Shown: positions 1 to 5,907 of the stretch, piece by piece
Layout of the letters: every line of letters begins with the position of its first letter
Numbering within the stretch: position 1 is the first letter of the stretch
Assembly: GCA_030640325.1 (NCBI GenBank)
Contig: DAOWJM010000112.1
Location: 1 to 5,927 of the forward strand
DNA length: 5,927 nt
Reading direction: 5' to 3'
Origin: Dehalococcoidia bacterium
GTDB taxonomy: Bacteria > Chloroflexota > Dehalococcoidia > Dehalococcoidales > BS750m-G39
Made by a program: the position numbers and the translations under genes
Notes under the pieces: model-generated
Seen by the model: the letters and a program-made list of their open reading frames with translations, nothing else
Told to the model about the DNA's origin: nothing
Database searches by the model: none

Positions 1-1
1 G

Positions 2-178
2 ACAGTGAGCGATAACGGAAAAGGCTTTGAATTACCAACCCGAGTAGAAGACCTCGCCAGCACCGGTAAGCTTGGCATTATTGGCATGTATGAACGGGCT
101 CGGTTGCTTGGTGGCACCCTGAGGGTAAATTCAGAAGGGGGTAAGGGAACAGAAGTAGTCACTGAAATACCCTTGTAG
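2..178 (+). CDS. Sensor histidine kinase, NarL/DegS type, C-terminal end (partial)
   Basis: Only the last 58 codons are in the window; the gene begins upstream. The reading frame is open from base 2 to the TAG at 176-178. The translation carries the end of a HATPase_c ATP-binding domain: the G1 box DNGKGF at residues 4-9, then LGIIGMYERARLLGG (about residues 24-38), then a GKGTEVVTEIPL ending. The pattern 'GL.GM.ERA..LGG....S..G.GT.v...iP' is the hallmark of the HisKA_3 (NarL/DegS/UhpB) family of two-component kinases, which phosphorylate a LuxR-type response regulator. Stopping directly after the final beta strand is normal for the family, so this is a true C-terminus and not a truncation. 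The sensed signal and the partner regulator cannot be seen. It is separated from the next gene by 219 bases and a new promoter, so it is probably not co-transcribed with it. Confidence 0.85.
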   Translation, partial: TVSDNGKGFELPTRVEDLASTGKLGIIGMYERARLLGGTLRVNSEGGKGTEVVTEIPL

Positions 179-186
179 CGAGCCCG

Positions 187-237
187 TGTGATATAGTAGC
201 TACCACATCAGCTATCACATCCCGGGTATCCACCGGG
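187..237. repeat. Two inverted repeats after the kinase gene
   Basis: TGTGATA at 187-193 is exactly complementary to TATCACA at 213-219. Inside it, GCT at 199-201 can pair with AGC at 210-212, leaving a 5-base bulge on the left side. A second short hairpin, CCCGG (221-225) with CCGGG (233-237), follows directly. Neither is followed by a T-run, so they are not convincing intrinsic terminators. They lie 25-75 bases upstream of the -35 box at 262 and could end the kinase transcript or bind a regulator of the downstream operon. The pairing is visible; the role is a guess. Confidence 0.4.
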
Positions 238-261
238 GCATATCCAACTTCCTAATAAAGA

Positions 262-290
262 TTGACGGCATTATAGCAATGGGTTACAAT
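262..290 (+). promoter_or_regulatory. Sigma-70-type promoter of the mannosylglycerate operon
   Basis: The -35 box TTGACG (262-267; 5 of 6 consensus bases) and the -10 box TACAAT (285-290; 5 of 6) are separated by exactly 17 bases. The start of transcription would be near 296-298, giving a leader of about 100 bases before the ATG at 398. It is the best promoter match in this gap and lies just upstream of the three-gene operon that it should drive. Confidence 0.7.
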
Positions 291-320
291 AAAAATGAAT
301 ATCTAGTAGAAATTACAATT

Positions 321-384
321 CCTCACAGAAGACGAATTCCCCACCACAACTCTAAATTATCTTGGGACTAAATTTTTTGTGAGG
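321..384 (+). promoter_or_regulatory. Possible leader stem abutting the ribosome binding site
   Basis: CCTCACAGAA (321-330) can pair with TTTTGTGAGG (375-384) over ten positions, nine Watson-Crick and one G-U, enclosing a 44-base loop. TCCC within 337-341 and GGGA near 364-367 could add a short inner stem. The right arm ends two bases before the AGGAG ribosome binding site (387-391) of the asparagine-synthetase-like gene, so folding could influence translation start. No known riboswitch consensus was recognised, and a 7-10 bp match over this distance can arise by chance. Confidence 0.3.
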
Positions 385-397
385 TTAGGAGATTTCA

Positions 398-2110
398 ATG
401 TGTCCTATAGCTGGTATCCACAGCAAGAATAATGGCGATGTTTCCAACTCAATCAACCTTATGCTTGATACCATGTGCCACAAGAAGACTGGCGAGGGCT
501 GGCTAATTGCCAATGGCGACATGCAGAAGTGGCAAAGGGGCATCGATTCTAGAGCGGAGACAGTGTGCAGTAAGGAAGCTCTGGGGCAAATCTCGTTTGC
601 TACAGGAGCTAAGCAGCTGGAACGCCCGTATCTTGATTACAAACGCCGATTGGCTCTGCTGTATGAAGGGAAGCTCTATAACTACAAAAAGTTGAGGTCG
701 AGGCTCTTAGAGAATCACCAACTGGTAACTGGAACTGCAGCCGAGATAATCGTCCATTTACTGGAGAACAGATACCAAGGCAACCTGGAGGATGCATTAA
801 GGGAGGTCCTTACCGATATAGATGGTTCTTATACCATAGCTGTAAGCGATGGAGTTCAAACTATCTTGGTTCGCGATCCGGTGGGGCAGAGACCAGCATA
901 TATTGCCGAGAACAGCAAATACACAGCCTTTGCTTCACAGAAGAAGGCATTGTGGAAAGTGGGACTGCGAAATGTAAAACCCCTACGGGCAGGAATGCTC
1001 GCTACTTTTAAGGGAGATACTATCACGGTCAGTCAAGCCATGCCGATTGGTAGTGAAGATTTTGAAATTGGAATAAAAGACTCAGATAGCGCCATAGATG
1101 AATACCGAAAGGTGCTTTATTCAGCCATAGAGAAGAGGATACCAAATACAGGCAGGGTTGGTGTTCTTGTATCTGGAGGAGTTGACAGTTGCTTGATAGC
1201 TAAACTTGTCGATGAACTTGCCGCTGAGAGGGAAATAGAGGTAATTGCTTATACGGCTGGATTGGCTAACGCTCCGGATATAGATTATGCTGAAAGCTTT
1301 GTTCATGATTTAGGATTAAGGCACAGGGTAAGGAAGCTGAGTATTGATGAAGTTGAAGCTTATATCCCAAGGGTGGTTCGAGCGATTGAAGAAAGGGATT
1401 TCATTCAGATTGAGGCTGGTATCGGGGTTTACGCTGCAGTTGAAATGGCAAGCCAAGATGGGATTAAGATTATCTTTTCCGGACAAGGACCAGACGAGCT
1501 CTGGGGCGGCTACTCTTGGTATCCTAAAGTTATCGCTGAAGAGGGTTACCAGGGCCTTCAGCAGCGGATGTGGAGTGACCTGTTGAGAGGTGATATAGAG
1601 ACCTTGGACAGGGAAAATAAAATTGCCATGGCTCATGGAGTTGAAATGGTATTTCCCTACCTTGATGTGGAGGTAATTGAAGTAGCCATGAGCACATCCC
1701 CCAAGTTAAAGGTCAGTTCAAAAAATGGCGATTTAGGAAAGCTTCCCCATCGGGCACTGGCGGAAAGAGTGGGAGTACCAGAAACCTATGCCAACAGGAC
1801 TAAGGATGCGACACAGCACAGCACTGGTATCCACGATATACTCGATGAAATAGCTCAAAGGAATGGTTTTACCCCCGAATTGGTGGAAGATATTGGCTAT
1901 ACTAGCCAGCAGATTACCAAGGAAAGGCTGGGCAGTTCCTCCCGCTATGGATACTTATTCGGTGAGGAAGAGCTATGGACAATCCCCAGCCATATACAAC
2001 TTTTCCTGGATGTAACAGCATATGATAATAGTTTGTTGAATGAGCAACAAAGAGTCAAGATAGAGCAGTTTTTAAGGAAAGTCGAGCTTCACTGTAAGGA
2101 CTTACTATAA
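398..2110 (+). CDS. Asparagine-synthetase-like ATP-dependent amide ligase (AsnB family), atypical
   Basis: This 570-residue protein has the two-domain layout of glutamine-hydrolysing asparagine synthetase: an N-terminal class II amidotransferase domain (about residues 1-210) and a C-terminal ATP-pyrophosphatase domain (about 230-540). The synthetase core is present: PP-loop SGGVDS at 259-264, SGQGPDELWGGY at 361-372, MAHGVE...PYLD at 411-423, and a lysine in RTKDATQ (K469) matching the catalytic Lys449 of E. coli AsnB. Such enzymes adenylate a carboxylate and form an amide. Cys2 is retained, but in MCPIAGI instead of MCGIAGI. The residues that bind glutamine in E. coli AsnB (Arg49, Asn74, Glu76, Asp98) appear lost: EGK at 90-92 replaces NGE, TAAE at 113-116 replaces SDCE, and the RLSI motif is absent. 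AGGAG at 387-391, six bases before the ATG, and Cys2 both support the start. It is the first gene of an operon with MPGS and a phosphatase. The substrate may be aspartate or, by inference, mannosylglycerate. Confidence 0.85.
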   Translation: MCPIAGIHSKNNGDVSNSINLMLDTMCHKKTGEGWLIANGDMQKWQRGIDSRAETVCSKEALGQISFATGAKQLERPYLDYKRRLALLYEGKLYNYKKLRSRLLENHQLVTGTAAEIIVHLLENRYQGNLEDALREVLTDIDGSYTIAVSDGVQTILVRDPVGQRPAYIAENSKYTAFASQKKALWKVGLRNVKPLRAGMLATFKGDTITVSQAMPIGSEDFEIGIKDSDSAIDEYRKVLYSAIEKRIPNTGRVGVLVSGGVDSCLIAKLVDELAAEREIEVIAYTAGLANAPDIDYAESFVHDLGLRHRVRKLSIDEVEAYIPRVVRAIEERDFIQIEAGIGVYAAVEMASQDGIKIIFSGQGPDELWGGYSWYPKVIAEEGYQGLQQRMWSDLLRGDIETLDRENKIAMAHGVEMVFPYLDVEVIEVAMSTSPKLKVSSKNGDLGKLPHRALAERVGVPETYANRTKDATQHSTGIHDILDEIAQRNGFTPELVEDIGYTSQQITKERLGSSSRYGYLFGEEELWTIPSHIQLFLDVTAYDNSLLNEQQRVKIEQFLRKVELHCKDLL

Positions 2111-2145
2111 AGAACTTATCCCAGTTTTGAGCGTGGGGGTGGTAG

Positions 2146-3339
2146 ATGCGTATAGAAAAGCAAAGATATACTGAGCGCTTCGGCTCTCTAAAGATAAATG
2201 ATGTGCAAAAGGTCTTAGAGCTTGATTCCGGTAGGAGAGCTGACATGCCGCTTAAGGAAGCGATAGCTGTAGACAAAATAGAAGAGGATGTTATCAAGGA
2301 CTTTGAGGAGAAAATGGCTATTGTTATCCCGATTAAGGATGAGAAGCTCAAGCTCTTTGAGGGGGTTATCAGCGGCGTTCCTCATGAGTGCCTGATAATA
2401 GTAATCTCTAACAGTGGGCAAGAGCCAGTTGACAGATTCGGGATGGAAAGGGATACCCTGGAACAGTTTTGCCATTTTACTCAGAGCCAAGCTTTGATTA
2501 TCCATCAAAAAGACCCGGTTCTGGCTCAGGCTTTAGCCCAAGCTGGATATACTGATTTGCTGGATGAAGATGGAAAGGCAGTAAGAGATGGCAAAAGCGA
2601 GGGGATGGTAATCGGTTTACTAGTGGCTATGCTGGCGCAAAAGGAATATGTCGGTTTTGTTGACGCTGATAATTACTTTCCCGGGGCAGTTTGGGAGTAT
2701 GTAAAGTGCTATGCTGCTGGCTTCAGTATCGCACAGTCGCCATATGCCATGGTCAGGATTCTGTGGCGATACAAACCGAAGATATCAGGTGAAATCTACT
2801 TCAGAAAATGGGGGCGAGTATCAGAAACAACAAATAAGTGCCTGAATTCTTTAATTTCATCAAAAACAGGATTTGAAACCGATATCATAAAGACAGCAAA
2901 TGCTGGCGAACATGCTATGAGCATCAATCTGGCGAAAATACTGCCCTTCGCTTCGGGCTACGCCGTTGAGCCGCAGGAGCTTGTCTCTCTTTGTGAGGAC
3001 TACGGCGGTGTATTACCCACGGCTAATCAGAAAGTAGCCAAGCATGGCATAGAGATATTCCAGATAGAGAGCAGAAACCCTCACTTCCACGAGGAAAAGG
3101 GCATAGTGCACCTGCGAGAAATGCTGCTCCAGGGGCTTAGCACCGTTTATCACTCCCAGCTTTGTGAGGAGGAGACGAAACGAATGGTTATCAGGGAGCT
3201 AGTAGCCCAACGAGCTGCCAAGCGGGGTGAGGAGCCAGCCAAGCCCCGCATTAACCTCCCTCTTCGCAAGATGAACATCAAGAGCTTTATCGACTTTATG
3301 GCTGAGCGTATGGACTCGTATTCAGCACTAAAAGGATAG
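2146..3339 (+). CDS. mpgS: Mannosyl-3-phosphoglycerate synthase (MPGS, GT55)
   Basis: This cytoplasmic glycosyltransferase moves mannose from GDP-mannose to 3-phosphoglycerate, giving mannosyl-3-phosphoglycerate, the first step of the two-step route to the compatible solute mannosylglycerate. The 397 residues match the length of Thermus and Pyrococcus MPGS (about 390) and align end to end with my memory of the Pyrococcus enzyme. Landmarks in order are TERFGSLKINDVQKVLELD (9-27), the nucleotide-binding IPIKDEKLKL (61-70), ISNS (87-90), HQKDP (120-124), GKSEGM (149-154), the metal-binding DAD motif in FVDADNYFPGA (171-181), KWGRVSE (221-227), NAGEHAM (252-258) and NPHFHEEKG (311-319). No phosphatase domain is fused, unlike the bifunctional MgsD of Dehalococcoides. 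It starts 35 bases after the amide ligase behind a weak G-rich site (GGGGGTGG, 2135-2142), and the HAD gene follows after two bases, so the three are almost certainly one transcript. Confidence 0.95.
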   Translation: MRIEKQRYTERFGSLKINDVQKVLELDSGRRADMPLKEAIAVDKIEEDVIKDFEEKMAIVIPIKDEKLKLFEGVISGVPHECLIIVISNSGQEPVDRFGMERDTLEQFCHFTQSQALIIHQKDPVLAQALAQAGYTDLLDEDGKAVRDGKSEGMVIGLLVAMLAQKEYVGFVDADNYFPGAVWEYVKCYAAGFSIAQSPYAMVRILWRYKPKISGEIYFRKWGRVSETTNKCLNSLISSKTGFETDIIKTANAGEHAMSINLAKILPFASGYAVEPQELVSLCEDYGGVLPTANQKVAKHGIEIFQIESRNPHFHEEKGIVHLREMLLQGLSTVYHSQLCEEETKRMVIRELVAQRAAKRGEEPAKPRINLPLRKMNIKSFIDFMAERMDSYSALKG

Positions 3340-3341
3340 CG

Positions 3342-4043
3342 ATGCCAAATTGTTCCACAGAGCCGAGACTGATAGCCTTTGATATGGATGGCACCCTAAT
3401 TGCTGATAGGTTTATTTTCAGGTTGGCTCATAGATTTGGCTTTGAGGCAGAGCTAAAGGAGATAATATCAAGGAACATTCCAGAGTACGAGAAGACAAGA
3501 AGCATCGCCTCTCTGCTGAAAGGAATAAGGGCTAAGGAAGTCATTGATACCTTCGACCAAATCCCACTCTCACCGGGCACCCAAATGACTGCACTGGAAC
3601 TTAAAAGGGAAGGGCACGTGCTCGCTATCATCAGTGACAGTTACACCATAGTTACCGAGCGGTTAAAGAAAAGGCTGGGCTTTGACTATACTGTAGCTAA
3701 TAAGCTTGTTGTGAAGGGAGGGAAGATAACTGGAGAGGTAGAGATGCCGTTAAATTGGGCGAGCAACAGAATGGGGTGCCTGAAGCACTCGGTATGCAAG
3801 CTAAATGCTCTGGTCAGTCTTTCAGAAAAGACAAAAATACCACTGGAAAGAACTGTAGCTGTTGGCGACAATATTGCTGATATATGCATGCTCAGGCAAG
3901 CTGGTCTGGGGATAGCCTTCAATCCGAAAACCCGAGCTGTTGAGCAAAGCGCTGATATTACCATAAACAAACACATGTCAGGGCTTTTAACCATCGTAAG
4001 GGGGCAAAGATTACCAAAAGTGCTACCGATTTACGCTGAGTAA
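3342..4043 (+). CDS. SerB-like HAD phosphatase, probable mannosyl-3-phosphoglycerate phosphatase by context
   Basis: This 233-residue soluble HAD hydrolase has motif I FDMDGTL (nucleophile D14, acid D16), motif II IISDS (S98), motif III K153 and motif IV GDNIADICML (D176, D180). The stretch VANKLVVKGGKITGEVE (118-134) and the AGLGIAFNPK ending are typical of phosphoserine phosphatase (SerB, HAD-IB), and it aligns throughout with M. jannaschii phosphoserine phosphatase as I remember it. The residues that hold serine there look changed: Glu20 corresponds to R23 and Arg56 to I55. The usual Asn of GDGAND is A179. This argues against phosphoserine as substrate. The gene begins two bases after MPGS, with its AAAGGA site (3331-3336) inside the MPGS end, so translational coupling is likely. 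The parsimonious role is removing phosphate from mannosyl-3-phosphoglycerate to give mannosylglycerate, replacing the HAD-IIB MPGP normally found. The family call is firm; the substrate is inferred. Confidence 0.85.
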   Translation: MPNCSTEPRLIAFDMDGTLIADRFIFRLAHRFGFEAELKEIISRNIPEYEKTRSIASLLKGIRAKEVIDTFDQIPLSPGTQMTALELKREGHVLAIISDSYTIVTERLKKRLGFDYTVANKLVVKGGKITGEVEMPLNWASNRMGCLKHSVCKLNALVSLSEKTKIPLERTVAVGDNIADICMLRQAGLGIAFNPKTRAVEQSADITINKHMSGLLTIVRGQRLPKVLPIYAE

Positions 4044-4066
4044 TTAGCAAACTATACATATAGCTA

Positions 4067-4095
4067 TTGACATTATGGGGTGAATAGTTTATCGT
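4067..4095 (+). promoter_or_regulatory. Promoter of the small zinc-ribbon gene
   Basis: A perfect -35 box TTGACA (4067-4072) is followed after 17 bases by TATCGT (4090-4095; 4 of 6 matches to the -10 consensus). Transcription would begin near 4102, giving a very short leader that still includes the AAGGAGG site at 4105-4111. No terminator is visible between the phosphatase stop at 4043 and this promoter, so read-through from the operon is also possible. Confidence 0.6.
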
Positions 4096-4119
4096 TCATA
4101 CAAAAAGGAGGTAGACCCA

Positions 4120-4260
4120 ATGCAAGCTTATTGTGTTAAGTGCCGTGCCAAGAGGGAAATGAAGGATGCTAAGAGCATAATCATGAAGAATGGTAGGCCG
4201 GCAACCCAGGGAGTATGCCCAGTATGTGGCACTAAGATGTTCAGAATAGGGAAGAGTTAA
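4120..4260 (+). CDS. Small CxxC/CxxC zinc-ribbon protein, DUF5679-like
   Basis: This 46-residue basic protein begins MQAYCVKCRAKREMK and ends CPVCGTKMFRIGKS. Two CxxC pairs, Cys5/Cys8 and Cys33/Cys36, should bind one zinc ion in a rubredoxin-like knuckle fold. Between them lies MKNGRPATQG, which I recognise as the conserved core of DUF5679, a family of tiny proteins widespread in Chloroflexota and Actinobacteria with no established function; it may bind nucleic acid or protein. A near-perfect ribosome binding site, AAGGAGG (4105-4111), lies eight bases before the ATG. It has its own promoter upstream and a hairpin terminator 26 bases after the stop, so it can be a single-gene transcript. It lies 76 bases after the mannosylglycerate operon, but nothing in its sequence links it to that pathway. 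There is no signal peptide or membrane segment. Confidence 0.88.
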   Translation: MQAYCVKCRAKREMKDAKSIIMKNGRPATQGVCPVCGTKMFRIGKS

Positions 4261-4285
4261 AATAGTAGGTATCGGGTTTCCAGGC

Positions 4286-4329
4286 AAGGCTGGATATTTG
4301 CATTATTGGCATATCCAGCCTTCTTGTTA
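4286..4329 (+). terminator. Hairpin terminator after the zinc-ribbon gene
   Basis: AAGGCTGGATAT (4286-4297) and ATATCCAGCCTT (4311-4322) form a perfect 12-bp stem with a 13-base loop; GC/GC at the inner edge can extend it across a small bulge. The stem is followed by CTTGTTA, which is only moderately T-rich, so termination may be incomplete. It would end the zinc-ribbon transcript and any read-through from the upstream operon. Confidence 0.7.
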
Positions 4330-4681
4330 TCTATCACACATATTTTCACTGTATGCAGACCATTCTACTCGCCCTAATATACAACACCTGTGGCGCTGAA
4401 GATGGCACAGCTATGCTGTTCCCGGTTTCCTTCAATGGGGTCCAGAAATTGGTGCTGTCTCAAGCAGCATATCTACTGCCATGACAATTTGATATAGAGC
4501 CCTGATTGACTTGACAAAAACCAAGGTCGAGGTCTAACATTTTGGCACAGCTGCTTTGTCTGAAAAGGACCGCAGTATCGCAGAAGTCATATCTATAGTT
4601 CTATTTATCGCTGACATGCTGAGTAGAATATCTTGGCACTCATGCGCCTATAGCTATACTCCGACTTCATAAATGTCATTG
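4330..4681. other. Non-coding gap before the CoA-transferase gene
   Basis: About 350 bases hold no supportable gene. There is no tRNA or rRNA signature, no tandem repeat array and no recognised riboswitch. Visible items are a 7-bp inverted repeat TATGCTG (4412-4418) / CAGCATA (4465-4471), the overlapping TTGACTTGACA around 4506-4516, and a 10-base palindrome TATAGCTATA at 4649-4658. A short open frame at 4538-4671 lacks a start codon with a ribosome binding site. The second half is probably the leader of the CoA-transferase transcript. Confidence 0.5.
4511..4540 (+). promoter_or_regulatory. Possible promoter of the CoA-transferase gene
   Basis: A perfect -35 box TTGACA (4511-4516) lies 18 bases before TAACAT (4535-4540; 4 of 6 -10 matches). 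A start near 4547 would give a leader of about 150 bases. The -35 match is strong, but the -10 match and spacing are only fair. Confidence 0.45.
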
Positions 4682-4689
4682 AAAGGAGG
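4682..4689 (+). promoter_or_regulatory. Ribosome binding site deciding the CoA-transferase start
   Basis: AAAGGAGG ends directly against an in-frame ATG at 4690, which leaves no spacing for initiation there. The next in-frame ATG at 4699 is nine bases downstream, a normal distance, and gives the family-typical N-terminus MAGPLDGIRV. The start at 4699 is therefore preferred over 4690. Confidence 0.7.
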
Positions 4690-4698
4690 ATGAAGGAG

Positions 4699-5907
4699 AT
4701 GGCTGGACCTTTGGATGGGATTAGGGTGGTGGAAATAACCATGTTTCAGCAGGGACCTGTGGCTGGGATGAGGCTGGGGGATTTAGGCGCCGAGGTAATT
4801 AAGGTGGAGCCTAAGACTGGAGACCCGGCAAGAGGAATGATGAGGATTATCGGCGCCGATACTGGTTTGAAAGGTCGAAACTATTACTTTGAAAGTAACA
4901 ACCGGAATAAGAGGAGCATTGCCCTGGATTTGAACACTGAAAAGGGAAAGGGGATATTTTTAGAGCTGATTAAGCGGGCTGATGTTTTTTTGACCAATAT
5001 GAGCATAGCGGCTCCTAAGAGAATGGGGATTGATTACCAGACGCTGTCGTCCATAAATCCACGTCTTATCTATGCTCAGGCTTCTGGCTGGGGACGGCAA
5101 GGTCCCGATGCCAATGAACTTTCTTTTGACTATACCGGAATAGCCAGGTCTGGAACCATGATGATGTGTGGGGAGCGGGATGGTCCACCGGGAACTCTTA
5201 TACCAGGAATGGGTGATGAGATGGGCGGACTTATGAGTGCCTGGACGGTGACTGCTGCCCTATATGTCAGAGAGAAGACGGGTAAGGGGCAGCTAGTAGA
5301 TACATCCTTAATGGGTAGCCTGATTGCTTTGAATGGGGTTAACTTCGCTGCTACCGGGGTTTTGGGACGGGAATTCCCGAGACTGCTTAGGGCTGAAGCC
5401 GGCAATGCGATTTATAACCACTATAAGTGTAAGGACGGTAAATGGATTGTCATTGCTCACCTTCAGCCGGATAGATACTGGCCCAATGTGTGTAAGGCAA
5501 TGGGTTTGGAAGAACTGGAGCACGACCCAAGGTTCAATACTATAGAGGCTAGACATGATAATGGTAAGGAGCTTGTGCCTATCTTAGATGAGAGGTTTGC
5601 TACCAAGACAAGAGATGAATGGATGGAGATTTTCAAGAGGGGGAATGTAATCTATACCCCTATTCAATCACCTACTGAGGTGTTTAACGACCCTCAAGCC
5701 TTAGCTAATGAGTATATTGTCAAGGTTGACCACCCAGTGTGGGGCAAGATAAAGATGCTGGGTTTCCCGTGGACATTTCATGAAACCCCGGCGTCAGTCA
5801 GGCGGGAAGCGCCTGAGCTTGGTCAACATACCGAGGAGATATTATTGGAGCTAGGTTATAGCTGGGATGATATTGCCAAGTTGAAGGAGGAGGAAGTAAT
5901 AATCTGA
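4699..5907 (+). CDS. Family III acyl-CoA transferase (CaiB/BaiF type)
   Basis: This 402-residue soluble enzyme belongs to the CaiB/BaiF (formyl-CoA transferase, Frc) family, which moves CoA between carboxylic acids; members form interlocked dimers. It is full length (family about 380-430). Motifs in order, numbered from the ATG at 4699, are GPLDGIRVVEIT near the start, GPVAGMRLGDLGAEVIKVEP (about 19-38), SNNRNKRSIALDL (66-78), NPRLIYAQASGWGRQGP (120-136), the active-site GMGDEMGG with D173 matching Asp169 of Frc, REKTGKGQLVDTSL near 190-204, and the C-terminal TPIQSPTEVFNDPQA. The substrate cannot be told: the family covers carnitine, oxalate, bile acid, succinate/benzylsuccinate and other acids, and has many paralogues in sediment Dehalococcoidia. 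It is separated from the upstream genes by a terminator and about 380 bases, so it looks functionally independent of the mannosylglycerate operon. An upstream ATG at 4690 would add only three residues (MKE). Confidence 0.93.
   Translation: MAGPLDGIRVVEITMFQQGPVAGMRLGDLGAEVIKVEPKTGDPARGMMRIIGADTGLKGRNYYFESNNRNKRSIALDLNTEKGKGIFLELIKRADVFLTNMSIAAPKRMGIDYQTLSSINPRLIYAQASGWGRQGPDANELSFDYTGIARSGTMMMCGERDGPPGTLIPGMGDEMGGLMSAWTVTAALYVREKTGKGQLVDTSLMGSLIALNGVNFAATGVLGREFPRLLRAEAGNAIYNHYKCKDGKWIVIAHLQPDRYWPNVCKAMGLEELEHDPRFNTIEARHDNGKELVPILDERFATKTRDEWMEIFKRGNVIYTPIQSPTEVFNDPQALANEYIVKVDHPVWGKIKMLGFPWTFHETPASVRREAPELGQHTEEILLELGYSWDDIAKLKEEEVII

Noticed and set aside
1316..1636. 106-codon open frame on the minus strand
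   Set aside because: It lies wholly inside the asparagine-synthetase-like gene, whose motifs prove the plus-strand frame; the translation has no recognisable domain. The other minus-strand frames over the operon and the CoA-transferase are likewise shadows.
3342..4043. Annotation of the HAD protein as phosphoserine phosphatase SerB in serine synthesis
   Set aside because: The family resemblance is strong, but the residues that bind serine appear changed and the gene is translationally coupled to mpgS. A serine-pathway role is kept only as an alternative.
4096..4287. 63-codon minus-strand open frame over the small zinc-ribbon gene
   Set aside because: The plus strand there has a perfect ribosome binding site, a CxxC/CxxC protein matching a known small family and a terminator, so the minus-strand frame is a shadow.
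4538..4671. Open frame of about 44 codons reading ...LSEKDRSIAEVISIVLF... upstream of the CoA-transferase
   Set aside because: It looks somewhat protein-like, but it has no ATG/GTG start with a ribosome binding site and no family match that I recognise. It could be a decayed fragment, but this is not supportable.
4690..4692. ATG at 4690 as the CoA-transferase start
   Set aside because: It touches the end of the AAAGGAGG site, leaving no spacing; the ATG at 4699 has normal spacing and gives the family-typical N-terminus.
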